Assembly: GCF_000576635.1 (NCBI RefSeq) | Contig: NZ_AVFL01000001.1 | Coordinates: 62,001 to 126,000, forward strand | Reading direction: 5' to 3' | Length of the DNA stretch: 64,000 bases | DNA from: Skermanella stibiiresistens SB22 | GTDB taxonomy: Bacteria > Pseudomonadota > Alphaproteobacteria > Azospirillales > Azospirillaceae | In this document: one piece after another, positions 8,309 through 17,165 of the stretch | How the letters are laid out: every line of letters begins with the position of its first letter | Position numbering within the stretch: position 1 is the first letter of the stretch | Notes under the pieces: model-generated | Database searches by the model: none | Told to the model about the DNA's origin: nothing | What the model saw: the letters and a program-made list of their open reading frames with translations, nothing else | Program-made: the position numbers and the translations under genes

Positions 8309-9574
8309 GTGGCTATCGAACGTGAACTGCGGCTCGCACCACGCCGCGCCATAGCACTGGTGCTCGCCGGCGGGCGGGGCAGTCGCCTGAAGCAGCTCAC
8401 CGACCGGCGCGCCAAGCCGGCGGTTCATTTCGGCGGCAAGTTCCGCATCATCGATTTCGCACTGTCGAACTGCATCAATTCCGGGTTCCGGCGGATTAGC
8501 GTCATCACCCAGTACAAGTCGCACAGCCTGCTGGTCCACCTGCAGCGCGGCTGGGGCTTCCTGCGCGGCGAGATCAACGAGTACGTCGATTTCCTGCCGG
8601 CCCAGCAGCGGATCGACGAGACGTCGTGGTATCAGGGCACCGCCGACGCGGTGTACCAGAACCTGGACATCCTGCAGAGCCGCGGCGCGGAGCACGTCCT
8701 GATCCTGGCCGGCGACCACATCTACAAGATGGATTACGCCGCGATGCTGTCGTGGCACATCAGCCGGGGCGCCGATGTCACGGTGCCCTGCGTCGAAGTG
8801 CCCCGGATGGACGCCACCGGCTTCGGCGTCATGCATGTCGACGACCACGATCAGGTCGTCAGCTTCCTGGAGAAGCCCACCGATCCGCCCGCCATCCCGG
8901 GCAAGCCGGACAAGGCGCTGGCGAGCATGGGCATCTATGTCTTCAATGCCAAGTTCCTCTATGACCAGCTCAAGCGCGACGCGGCGGACCCGACCTCCAG
9001 CCGGGATTTCGGCAAGGACCTGATCCCCTACCTGGTGCCGCGCGCCAAGGTGATGGCCCACCGGTTCCAGGACAGCTGCATCCACAGCCAGCCCGACGCC
9101 GAGCCGTACTGGCGCGACGTCGGCACGATCGACGCGTACTGGGAGGCCAACCTGGACCTGACCAAGGTGACGCCGGATCTGAACCTGTACGACAGGCAAT
9201 GGCCGATCTTCACCTATCAGGAGCAGTTGCCGCCGGCCAAATTCGTGTTCAACAACGACGATCGCCGCGGCATGGCGGTGGATAGCCTGGTGTCGGGCGG
9301 CTGCATCATCTCCGGCGCCCAGATCCGCCAGTCGCTGCTGTTCAGCTCGGTCCGCGCCAACTCCTATTCCAGCCTGACGGAGGCGGTCGTGCTGCCCGAC
9401 TGCGACATCGGCCGGCACGCCCGGCTGACCAAGGTGGTGGTCGATCGCGGCTGCCGTATACCCGACCATCTCGTGGTGGGCGAGGACCCCGACCAGGACG
9501 CCCGCCGGTTCCACCGAACCGACTCGGGGGTCACCCTGATCACCCGCGAGATGCTCGCCCGGCTGGGCGCCTGA
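8309..9574 (+). CDS. glgC: Glucose-1-phosphate adenylyltransferase
   Basis: Makes ADP-glucose from ATP and glucose-1-phosphate, the committed step of glycogen synthesis. The 421-aa product has the nucleotide-binding [34 protein letters not shown] region (residues about 19-52), the [11 protein letters not shown] motif, the [11 protein letters not shown] metal/sugar site and the C-terminal left-handed beta-helix ([22 protein letters not shown]). The start is the GTG at 8309, with GAGGAG about eight bases upstream; upstream in-frame codons would give a low-quality N-terminal extension. It is followed 14 bp later by glgA, so the two form an operon. Length matches typical bacterial GlgC. Confidence 0.96.
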   Translation: MAIERELRLAPRRAIALVLAGGRGSRLKQLTDRRAKPAVHFGGKFRIIDFALSNCINSGFRRISVITQYKSHSLLVHLQRGWGFLRGEINEYVDFLPAQQRIDETSWYQGTADAVYQNLDILQSRGAEHVLILAGDHIYKMDYAAMLSWHISRGADVTVPCVEVPRMDATGFGVMHVDDHDQVVSFLEKPTDPPAIPGKPDKALASMGIYVFNAKFLYDQLKRDAADPTSSRDFGKDLIPYLVPRAKVMAHRFQDSCIHSQPDAEPYWRDVGTIDAYWEANLDLTKVTPDLNLYDRQWPIFTYQEQLPPAKFVFNNDDRRGMAVDSLVSGGCIISGAQIRQSLLFSSVRANSYSSLTEAVVLPDCDIGRHARLTKVVVDRGCRIPDHLVVGEDPDQDARRFHRTDSGVTLITREMLARLGA

Positions 9575-9588
9575 GAGGAAACCGGATC

Positions 9589-11040
9589 ATGCGCGTCCTC
9601 CATGTCGCCTCCGAAGTCTATCCGCTGATCAAGACCGGGGGGTTGGCCGATGTCGCGGCGGCCCTGCCGGCGGCCCAAATCAAGATCGGCGTCGACGCCC
9701 GGCTGCTGGTGCCGGGCTATCCCGCCGTGCTGGACAAGCTGGCCGACCTGAAGCCGGTCCGCACGCTGGCGGACCCGTGGACCACGGGCGGCACCGTGCT
9801 GATGCTGGGGCGCACGCCCGACGGCGTGCCCTGCTATGTGGTCGACGCGCCGGAGATGTACGGCAGACCAGGCAACCCCTATCTGGGGCCTGATGGCCGG
9901 GACTGGCCGGACAACCACCTGCGCTTCGCCCTGCTCGGCTGGGTCGCGGCCTGGCTGGCGGGTCCCGACGGTGGCTGGCGCTGGCGGCCGGATGTCGTCC
10001 ACGGCCATGACTGGCAATCGGGACTGGCCCACGCCTACTTGGAGTTACGGGGCGGACCGCGTCCGGCGACGGTGCTGACCATCCACAACATCGCCTATCA
10101 GGGGCTGTTCCCCGCCAGCCTGCTGGGCGAACTCCAGCTGCCAGCCTCCAGTTTCGATGTGGACGGACTGGAATATCACGGCCAGATCGGCTTCCTGAAG
10201 GCCGGGCTGTACTATGCCGACAGGATCAGCACGGTCAGCCCGACCTATGCCGACGAGATCCAGTCGATCGATGGCGGCTGGGGGCTCCACGGCTTGCTGG
10301 CGTCGCGGGCTCCCGATCTGTGGGGCATTCTCAACGGCGTGGATTACGACGTCTGGTCGCCAGCGGTCGATCCGGCGCTGGTCCAGCGCTATGATTTCGA
10401 CACCCTGGACGACAAGCGGATAGACAAGACGGCCTTGCGGGAGGAGTTCGGCCTGCGGCAACGCGACGACGCGCCGCTGTTCGGCGTGGTCAGCCGGCTG
10501 ACGCCGATGAAAGGCTTCGATCTGCTGCTGTCCGCGATCCCCGCGCTGGTCGAGGAGGGCGCGCAGTTCGCCGTGCTGGGCAGCGGCGAGGGATGGCTGG
10601 AGGACGGCTTCCGGTCGCTATCCGAACGCCACGCCGGCGATGTCGGGGTCTTCGTCGGCTATGACGAGCCGCTGTCGCACCGGGTCCAGGCGGGGTGCGA
10701 CGTCATCATGCTGCCGTCCCGCTCGGAGCCGTGCGGGCTGATCCAGCTCTATGGCCTGCGCTATGGCACATTGCCGCTGGTCCGCCGGGTCGGCGGGCTG
10801 GCCGACACGGTGGTGGACGCCCAGGATTGGGCGATCGACCAGGAGCGCGCCACCGGCTTCGTGTTCGACCAGCCGACGGTGGAGGAACTGCTGGCCGCCT
10901 GCCGCAGAGCTCTGGAGCTGTGGCGGGATCAGGCGCGCTGGCGCTCGGTCCAGCGGGTCGCGATGCGTCAGGATTTCTCGTGGACGGCCTCGGCCAAGCG
11001 CTATCTCGACATGTACCGGTCGGCTTACCCCGATGAGTGA
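9589..11040 (+). CDS. glgA: Glycogen synthase (ADP-glucose)
   Basis: A 483-aa GT5-family starch/glycogen synthase that extends alpha-1,4-glucan from ADP-glucose. The N-terminal KTGGLADV motif (residues 15-22) binds the ADP-glucose phosphates. [20 protein letters not shown] and the C-terminal [19 protein letters not shown] stretch (catalytic Glu region) are also present. It has an AGGAAA Shine-Dalgarno sequence and lies directly behind glgC. Its stop overlaps the first possible codon of recQ. Branching (glgB) and debranching genes are not in the window. Confidence 0.96.
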   Translation: MRVLHVASEVYPLIKTGGLADVAAALPAAQIKIGVDARLLVPGYPAVLDKLADLKPVRTLADPWTTGGTVLMLGRTPDGVPCYVVDAPEMYGRPGNPYLGPDGRDWPDNHLRFALLGWVAAWLAGPDGGWRWRPDVVHGHDWQSGLAHAYLELRGGPRPATVLTIHNIAYQGLFPASLLGELQLPASSFDVDGLEYHGQIGFLKAGLYYADRISTVSPTYADEIQSIDGGWGLHGLLASRAPDLWGILNGVDYDVWSPAVDPALVQRYDFDTLDDKRIDKTALREEFGLRQRDDAPLFGVVSRLTPMKGFDLLLSAIPALVEEGAQFAVLGSGEGWLEDGFRSLSERHAGDVGVFVGYDEPLSHRVQAGCDVIMLPSRSEPCGLIQLYGLRYGTLPLVRRVGGLADTVVDAQDWAIDQERATGFVFDQPTVEELLAACRRALELWRDQARWRSVQRVAMRQDFSWTASAKRYLDMYRSAYPDE

Positions 11041-12968
11041 GACGGAATATTATCCGGTTCACAGCGGGGGGCCATCCGTGCAATTCATGCGGCCTGTTTA
11101 ACCGAACCCGAAAAATCGTCGAGATATTGAGCCAGGTCCTCACCAGGAACGGCCGGGACAAGGCGCTGGAAACGCTTCAGCGGGTCTACGGCTACGACGC
11201 CTTCAGGGGTCAGCAGGCCGGCATCATCGACCATGTGATCGCCGGGGGCGACGCGCTGGTGCTGATGCCGACCGGCGGCGGCAAATCGCTGTGCTTCCAG
11301 ATCCCGGCGCTGGTGCGTCCCGGCATCGCGGTGGTCGTCTCGCCGCTGATAGCGTTGATGCGCGATCAGGTCGACGCCTTGCGCCAAGTCGGGGTCAACG
11401 CCGCCTACCTCAACTCGTCGCTGGACTGGCGCGACGCCGCCGAGGTCGAGCGGCAGGTGGCGCAGGGCGAGCTGGACCTGATCTACGTGGCGCCGGAGCG
11501 GCTGGTCACCCCCCGTTTCCTGGAATTGCTGGAGCGCAGCCGGGTCTGCCTGTTCGCGCTGGACGAGGCGCATTGCGTCTCGCAATGGGGTCACGACTTC
11601 CGGCCGGAATACCTGCAGCTCTCGATCCTGCACGAGCGCTTCCCGACGGTGCCGCGCGTCGCCTTGACCGCGACCGCCGACGAGCAGACCCGCGCCGACA
11701 TCCAGGCGCGGCTGAACCTGGGTGACGCCAAGGTCTTCATCGACAGCTTCGACCGTCCCAACATCACCTACCGCGTGGTGCCCAAGCAGGAGCCCCGGCG
11801 CCAGCTGTGGTCGTTCATCCAGACCCACCACGCCGAGGACGCCGGCATCGTCTATTGCCTGAGCCGGGCCAAGGTCGACGACACCGCCGCCTGGCTGGCG
11901 GCGCAGGGCCGCGATGTCGTGCCCTATCACGCCGGCCTCGACGCCCAGACGCGGGAGGCCAACCAGGATCGCTTCATCAAGGGCGAGGGCGTCATCGTGG
12001 TCGCCACCGTCGCGTTCGGCATGGGCATCGACAAGCCCAACGTGCGCTTCGTCGCCCATGTCGACCTGCCCAAGAGCATGGAGGCGTATTATCAGGAGAC
12101 GGGCCGGGCGGGCCGCGACGGGCTGCCGGCCGACGCCTGGATGGCCTATGGCCTGTCCGACGTGGTCGCGATGCGGCAGATGCTGGAGTCGAGCGAGGCG
12201 CCGGCGGAGGTCAAGCGGGTCGAGAAGCACAAGCTGGAGGCCCTGATCGGCTTCTGCGAGACGGCGGAATGCCGGCGGCAGGTGCTGCTGAACTACTTCG
12301 GCGAGGTGCTGCCGGCGCCCTGCGGCAATTGCGACACCTGCCTGGAGCCGGTCGAGACCTTCGACGGCAGCATCGTCGCCCAGAAGGCGCTGGCCGCCGT
12401 CTATCGGACCGGCCAGATGTTCGGCACCGGGCACCTGATCGACGTGCTGCGCGGCACGGTGACGGAGAAGATCACCAAGTTCAACCACGACCAGATCAAG
12501 ACCTTCGGCGTTGGCTCCGACATGACCAAGCAGGAGTGGGGCTCGGTCTATCGCCAGCTGGTGGCGGCCGGATTCCTGAAGGTCGATCACGAGGGCTATG
12601 GCGCGCTCCACCTGACCCAGGCGGCCGGGCCGGTGCTGAAGGGTCAGCAGGGCATCCGCCTGCGCCGCGACAACCAGGCGGCGGTCAAGAAGTCGCTGCG
12701 CGCCCAGCGGGGCGCCAAAGGCGGCGCGCCGGCGGCGCTCAGCCCGGCGGACGACGATCTGTGGCACAAGCTCCGGGCGTGCAGGATGGAGCTGGCGCGG
12801 TCGCAGGGCGTGCCGCCCTATGTCATCTTCCATGACAGCACGCTGCTGGAGATCGTCCGCGTCAAGCCCCGCGACGCCTGGCGCCTGGGTCAGCTTCCCG
12901 GGGTCGGCACCAGCAAGCTGGAGCGCTACGGCGACGCCTTCCTGGAGGTCGTCAAGCGGCACGGCTGA
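11037..12968 (+). CDS. recQ: ATP-dependent DNA helicase RecQ
   Basis: A 3'-5' DNA helicase for recombination and replication-fork repair. Motifs in order: motif 0 ([10 protein letters not shown], about residue 51), Walker A ([11 protein letters not shown], about 78-88), DEAH (about 175), motif VI ([10 protein letters not shown], about 352-361), four zinc-binding cysteines (CETAEC, then CGNCDTC, about 406-437), winged helix and an HRDC domain near 580-640. The GTG at 11037 overlaps the glgA stop, but the first 30 residues are not RecQ-like. The in-frame TTG at 11127 gives a more typical start, so the N-terminus is uncertain. Coupling to glycogen genes looks positional rather than functional. 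Confidence 0.94.
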   Translation: MRRNIIRFTAGGHPCNSCGLFNRTRKIVEILSQVLTRNGRDKALETLQRVYGYDAFRGQQAGIIDHVIAGGDALVLMPTGGGKSLCFQIPALVRPGIAVVVSPLIALMRDQVDALRQVGVNAAYLNSSLDWRDAAEVERQVAQGELDLIYVAPERLVTPRFLELLERSRVCLFALDEAHCVSQWGHDFRPEYLQLSILHERFPTVPRVALTATADEQTRADIQARLNLGDAKVFIDSFDRPNITYRVVPKQEPRRQLWSFIQTHHAEDAGIVYCLSRAKVDDTAAWLAAQGRDVVPYHAGLDAQTREANQDRFIKGEGVIVVATVAFGMGIDKPNVRFVAHVDLPKSMEAYYQETGRAGRDGLPADAWMAYGLSDVVAMRQMLESSEAPAEVKRVEKHKLEALIGFCETAECRRQVLLNYFGEVLPAPCGNCDTCLEPVETFDGSIVAQKALAAVYRTGQMFGTGHLIDVLRGTVTEKITKFNHDQIKTFGVGSDMTKQEWGSVYRQLVAAGFLKVDHEGYGALHLTQAAGPVLKGQQGIRLRRDNQAAVKKSLRAQRGAKGGAPAALSPADDDLWHKLRACRMELARSQGVPPYVIFHDSTLLEIVRVKPRDAWRLGQLPGVGTSKLERYGDAFLEVVKRHG

Positions 12969-13075
12969 GGCGGGGTGGTGCGGCGCGAAGGTGCGGCCAA
13001 ACGCCCGTTTCGGCTGGTCCCGGGGTGTGTACGATGGCGTGCGTCGCGCGTGTCACCGTCACCTTGGAAGCCGTC

Positions 13076-13510
13076 ATGAGCGATTACAAGCGGAAGCTCG
13101 AGGAAATGAAGAGGATCCTGGCGACGGACGACGACTTCGGCCGCGTCTACCGGATCTTCTTCGACGATGTGGTCACCGACCGGGCCTTCATGGCGCTGGG
13201 CGAGAAGAACCAGAGCCCGCTGCTGCGGGCGACGCTGAGGATCATCGGCGAGGACCTGCTCGGGACATCCTGCCGGGTCACGGGCCTGCGGCTGATCAAG
13301 CTTGGCCGGGACAAGTTCGTCCATGGCTGCTGCGACATCAACGGCCACCCGACGACGCTGATCTACTTCGAGGACATCGACATGGGCATGACCGCGATGA
13401 TCCGCGACATGGCGACCATGGTGGTGACCTATAGCCGCGTCTCGACCCTGGTGATCAAGGACCCGGGACGTGGCGCTATTCCGGTGCCGGGCACCGCCGC
13501 GCGGCATTGA
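13076..13510 (+). CDS. Conserved protein of unknown function, 144 aa
   Basis: The ATG at 13076 follows TTGGAAG and gives a soluble 144-aa product with no signal or membrane segment. It begins with a charged helix (SDYKRKLEEMKRIL) and contains a compact mixed alpha/beta pattern (DKFVHGCCDINGHPTTLIYFEDIDMGMTAM) with a Cys-Cys pair near residue 85. The composition is gene-like and it has its own Shine-Dalgarno sequence, so it is probably real. I do not recognise the family. It stands alone, downstream of recQ and upstream of a long non-coding gap. Confidence 0.75.
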   Translation: MSDYKRKLEEMKRILATDDDFGRVYRIFFDDVVTDRAFMALGEKNQSPLLRATLRIIGEDLLGTSCRVTGLRLIKLGRDKFVHGCCDINGHPTTLIYFEDIDMGMTAMIRDMATMVVTYSRVSTLVIKDPGRGAIPVPGTAARH

Positions 13511-13874
13511 TGGAAAGCGGTCCCTCCCGATCTCGATCGGTGACGGGATGTTTGGGTACGGGGAATAAGATGCCGATTGATTGCCAATAATTCCCGATTT
13601 TGAGCAGGAAGAAAAAGAGTAAATCGCGAAGACTATTGGTCTTGTTCTTTGGTCCTATTGATGGATCATGATGTCGGTTACATCATCGGCTCACTCACCA
13701 GCGGATGACAAAAAGATTGGTTCAATAGGTACCCAAGTATCTTTAGCGATCATGGACTCGTGTGGGGGATTTTTTCTTCAATCCCCAGCGGTGACTCCAT
13801 TTTCGCCTTGAGGATGCCTGTCAGCCCGTCGTCCGGACCGACCATCAAAAATGAGCATTTCAGGAGGAACGTTG
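13511..13874 (+). promoter_or_regulatory. Low-GC leader region of the alcohol dehydrogenase gene
   Basis: A 364-bp gap, clearly lower in GC than its flanks, with no credible ORF. It contains an inverted repeat at 13669-13687 (ATGATGT, 5-nt centre, ACATCAT), a plausible operator for control of the quinoprotein gene. The gap ends in an ideal AGGAGG Shine-Dalgarno sequence. No canonical -35/-10 or sigma-54 promoter could be assigned. Confidence 0.4.
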
Positions 13875-15785
13875 ATGTCCAATCGATCGATGTGGCGATT
13901 CGACGCCGCGCGGCCGCCGCTCGCGGGTACGGCAGCCTTCGCCTTGCTGGGCTTTCTGGCGGCCGCGTCTCCGGTCGCGGCCGGGCAAGGTGGCTTGGTC
14001 ACGTGGGACGACATCGCGAAGGACGCGGAAACCCCGGAAGACGTCCTGATGTATGGCGCCGGTCTCGAAGGCAAGCGGTTCAGCCCCCTGGATCAGATCA
14101 AGAAGGCCAATGTCGCCAATCTGGTCCCGGCATGGTCGTTCTCCTTCGGCGACGAGAAGCAGCGCGGCCAGGAGACCCAGGCCCTTGTCCATGACGGGGT
14201 GATCTACATCACCGCGTCGTATTCGCGCATGTTCGCGCTGGACGCCAAGACCGGCAAGCGGCTGTGGGCCTTCTCCGCCCGCCTGCCGGAGGACATCCGC
14301 CCCTGCTGCGACGTGGTCAACCGCGGCGCCGCGATCCATGGCGACAAGGTGTTCTTCGGCACGCTGGACGCCGCGATCGTGGCGCTGGACAAGAAGACCG
14401 GCAAGGTGGTCTGGCGCAAGAAGTTCGCCGACCACAAGGTCGGCTACACCATGACCGGCGCGCCGACCATCGTGAAGGACCAGAAGACCGGCAGGGTGCT
14501 GCTGATCCACGGGTCGTCCGGGGACGAGTTCGGCGTGGTGGGCCAGCTCTTCGCCCGCGATCCCGACACGGGCGAGGAGGTCTGGATGCGGCCGCTGGTC
14601 GAAGGCCACATGGGCAGGTTGAACGGCAAGGACAGCACGCCGACCGGCAATGTCGAGGCGCCATCCTGGCCGCGCAAGGCCGACGGCACCATGGTGGACG
14701 CCTGGAACCATGGCGGCGGGGCGCCGTGGCAGAGCGCCACCTTCGACACCGCGACCAACACCATCGTGATCGGCGCCGGCAATCCCGCGCCGTGGAACGG
14801 CTGGGCGCGCTCGCCCGGCGACAGCCTGTTCACCTCGGGGCAAGCCTATGTCGATCCGAGCACCGGCGAGCTGGTCGGCTTCTACCAGCACACGCCGAAC
14901 GACACGTGGGACTTCTCCGGCAACAACGAGATCATCCTGTTCGACTTCAAGGACGATCGGGGCAAGACCGTCAAGGCGGCGGCCCACGCCGACCGCAACG
15001 GCTTCTTCTATGTGACGGATCGGGAGAAGCTGGCCAAGCGGGGCGGCGAGATCAACAAGCCGACCGCGCTGATCGGGGCGTGGCCGTTCGTCGACGGCAT
15101 CACCTGGGCGAAGGGCATCGACGTCAAGACCGGCCGCCCGATCGAGGCCGGGAACCAGCGCCCGCCACTGCCCGCCGAAGGGGAAACCAAAGGCAAGGCG
15201 GTCGAGGTGTCGCCGCCCTTCCTGGGCGGCAAGAACTGGAACCCGATGGCCTACAGCGAGTCGACCGGGTTGTTCTATATACCGGCCAATCACTGGAAGG
15301 AGGACTACTGGACCGAGAAGGTGACCTACACGCCGGGTGCCGCGTATCTGGGCATGGGGTTCAGGATCAAGAAGATGTTCGACGACCATGTCGGCGTCCT
15401 ACGCGCCATGGACCCCAAGACCGGCAAGATCGTCTGGGAGCACAAGGAGGAGCTGCCTCTTTGGGCCGGCGTCCTGACCACCGCCGGCGATCTGGTGTTC
15501 ACCGGCACCAGCGAGGGCTTTCTCAAGGCCTTCGACGCGAAGACCGGCGAGGAGGTCTGGCGGTTCCAGACCGGCTCGGGGATCGTCTCGTCGCCGATCA
15601 CTTGGGCGCGGGACGGCGTGCAGTATGTCGGCGTCGCGTCCGGTTATGGCGGCGCTGTTCCCCTGTGGGGCGGCGACATGGCCGACCTGACCACGCGGGT
15701 GACCCAGGGCGGGTCGTTCTGGGTGTTCAAGCTGGCCGACATCAAGGTGTCGAGCGCCGCCCAGCCAGCGGCGAAACCCCAATGA
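13875..15785 (+). CDS. PQQ-dependent alcohol dehydrogenase (Ca-type, ExaA-like)
   Basis: A 636-aa periplasmic quinoprotein that oxidises alcohols with pyrroloquinoline quinone. A signal peptide ends near ASPVAAG (residue about 37). The eight-bladed propeller carries repeated tryptophan-docking motifs ([45 protein letters not shown]). The vicinal Cys144-Cys145 pair, which forms the redox-active disulfide ring, is present. The catalytic Asp346 sits in WDFSGNNE. Two residues later there is Ser, not the extra Asp that marks lanthanide (XoxF/PedH) enzymes, so calcium is expected. It lacks a fused haem domain, so electrons must pass to a separate cytochrome. pqq biosynthesis genes are not in the window. 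Confidence 0.92.
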   Translation: MSNRSMWRFDAARPPLAGTAAFALLGFLAAASPVAAGQGGLVTWDDIAKDAETPEDVLMYGAGLEGKRFSPLDQIKKANVANLVPAWSFSFGDEKQRGQETQALVHDGVIYITASYSRMFALDAKTGKRLWAFSARLPEDIRPCCDVVNRGAAIHGDKVFFGTLDAAIVALDKKTGKVVWRKKFADHKVGYTMTGAPTIVKDQKTGRVLLIHGSSGDEFGVVGQLFARDPDTGEEVWMRPLVEGHMGRLNGKDSTPTGNVEAPSWPRKADGTMVDAWNHGGGAPWQSATFDTATNTIVIGAGNPAPWNGWARSPGDSLFTSGQAYVDPSTGELVGFYQHTPNDTWDFSGNNEIILFDFKDDRGKTVKAAAHADRNGFFYVTDREKLAKRGGEINKPTALIGAWPFVDGITWAKGIDVKTGRPIEAGNQRPPLPAEGETKGKAVEVSPPFLGGKNWNPMAYSESTGLFYIPANHWKEDYWTEKVTYTPGAAYLGMGFRIKKMFDDHVGVLRAMDPKTGKIVWEHKEELPLWAGVLTTAGDLVFTGTSEGFLKAFDAKTGEEVWRFQTGSGIVSSPITWARDGVQYVGVASGYGGAVPLWGGDMADLTTRVTQGGSFWVFKLADIKVSSAAQPAAKPQ

Positions 15786-16459
15786 CCGGCGGCTGGGCCG
15801 ACTTGAACGGCCGCTCCGTCTTGGCGCGGTCCGTGATGGCCGCCGCCCTGGCGTTCATGGTGTCCGCCGCCCCGGTCCGGGCCGCCGATCCGTCACCGCT
15901 CGCGGTGACGGAAAGCGGGGAAACCACGGGTGGGGAAGCCGGGACCGCGGACGCCGCCTTCGACCCGGTGGTCGGAGGCTGCGTCATCGGTCCCCGGGTC
16001 GAATGCCCCGGCGCCGACATGCGGCACGGCAGGCTGCGGGATTCCGATCTCGCCGGAGCGGATCTGAGGGGCGCCAATCTGGCGCGCGCCGACCTGCGCC
16101 ACACCAACCTGCGCGGCGCCAATCTGGCCGGAGCCAACCTGGATGGCGCCGACCTCCGCTTGGCCTTCATGCAGGGAGCCAACCTGAAGGGGGTGACCCT
16201 GCGGGGCGCCAACCTGGAGTTCGCGCGGGCCAGTGGCGCCGACCTCAGCGGAGCCGACCTGACCGCCGCCAATCTTGAAATGATCAGGGGCGACCGGATG
16301 CAATTGGTCGGAGCCCGGCTCGTCAACACCAACCTCCAGGAGGCCAAGCTGTACGAGGCGAACCTGAAGGACGCCGTCATGGAGGGGACGCGGAACACAT
16401 ACGCGATCTTCCAGGACGCCTTCATGGAAGGGTGCCGGGGCTGTCCGTTCGACTGGTGA
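15782..16459 (+). CDS. Exported pentapeptide-repeat protein
   Basis: A 225-aa protein whose ATG overlaps the dehydrogenase stop (ATGA), indicating translational coupling. A signal peptide runs to about residue 34 (APVRAAD). From about residue 75 to 210 it consists of A(D/N)LxX pentapeptide repeats (for example [21 protein letters not shown]), which fold as a right-handed quadrilateral beta-helix. It ends with a Cys pair (GCRGCPFDW). Exported pentapeptide proteins are usually of unknown function. The tight coupling suggests it stabilises or scaffolds the dehydrogenase, but that is inference. Confidence 0.85.
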   Translation: MTGGWADLNGRSVLARSVMAAALAFMVSAAPVRAADPSPLAVTESGETTGGEAGTADAAFDPVVGGCVIGPRVECPGADMRHGRLRDSDLAGADLRGANLARADLRHTNLRGANLAGANLDGADLRLAFMQGANLKGVTLRGANLEFARASGADLSGADLTAANLEMIRGDRMQLVGARLVNTNLQEAKLYEANLKDAVMEGTRNTYAIFQDAFMEGCRGCPFDW

Positions 16460-16463
16460 GGCG

Positions 16464-17162
16464 TCACCGCCCTTCCCCGGTCCTCAGCCGATATCCCACG
16501 CCGGGTTCGGTGATGATCAGGGTGGGGCGGCCGGGGTCGGGTTCCAGCTTCTGGCGGAGCTGGTTGACGTAGACGCGCAGATAGACCGTGTCGTCGGCGT
16601 GGGCGGGGCCCCAGACCTCGCGGAGGATCTGGCCATGGGTCAGGATCTTGTCGCGGTTGTGGACCAGCAGGGTGAGCAGCGCGTGTTCCTTTGGCGACAG
16701 GCGCTGTTCGATCCCGTCGCGGATCACCAGCCGGCGCGGCAGATCGATCGTCAGCCCGCCGATCGCCAGCGTGTCCACCTCGGTCTCGCCAGCGGCGGCG
16801 GCACCGCGCTGGCGCGACGCGGCGCGGATGCGGGCCATCAGCTCGCCGATGCCGAACGGCTTGACGACATAGTCGTCTGCGCCGCGGTCCAGCGCCTCGA
16901 CCTTATCGGTCTCGTCGGCGCGGACCGACAGGACGATGATCGGCACGGCGCTATCCTCGCGGATCGCGGTGATCACCTCCTGCCCGTCGATGTCGGGCAG
17001 GCCCAGGTCCAGGATCACCAGATCGGGCTTCTCCGCCTTGGCGGCATCGACGCCGGGACCGCCGGCCTCCGCCTCGACCACCTTGTAGCCAGACGCGGTC
17101 AGGCTGATCCGCAGGAACTTGCGGATCTGCGGCTCGTCATCGATCACCAGGATCTTCAGCAT
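16464..17162 (-). CDS. kdpE: KDP operon response regulator KdpE
   Basis: A 232-aa OmpR-family regulator that activates kdpFABC when phosphorylated by KdpD. The receiver domain shows the acidic pair D8-D9, phospho-acceptor Asp52 (ILDLGLPD) and Lys101 (YVVKPF). The C-terminal winged helix ends with the VYVNQLRQKLEPDPGRPTLI recognition region. It follows kdpD by 3 bp and is the last gene of the minus-strand kdp operon. It converges on the pentapeptide gene with only a 4-bp gap. Confidence 0.95.
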   Translation of the reverse strand: MLKILVIDDEPQIRKFLRISLTASGYKVVEAEAGGPGVDAAKAEKPDLVILDLGLPDIDGQEVITAIREDSAVPIIVLSVRADETDKVEALDRGADDYVVKPFGIGELMARIRAASRQRGAAAAGETEVDTLAIGGLTIDLPRRLVIRDGIEQRLSPKEHALLTLLVHNRDKILTHGQILREVWGPAHADDTVYLRVYVNQLRQKLEPDPGRPTLIITEPGVGYRLRTGEGR

Positions 17163-17165
17163 GCG

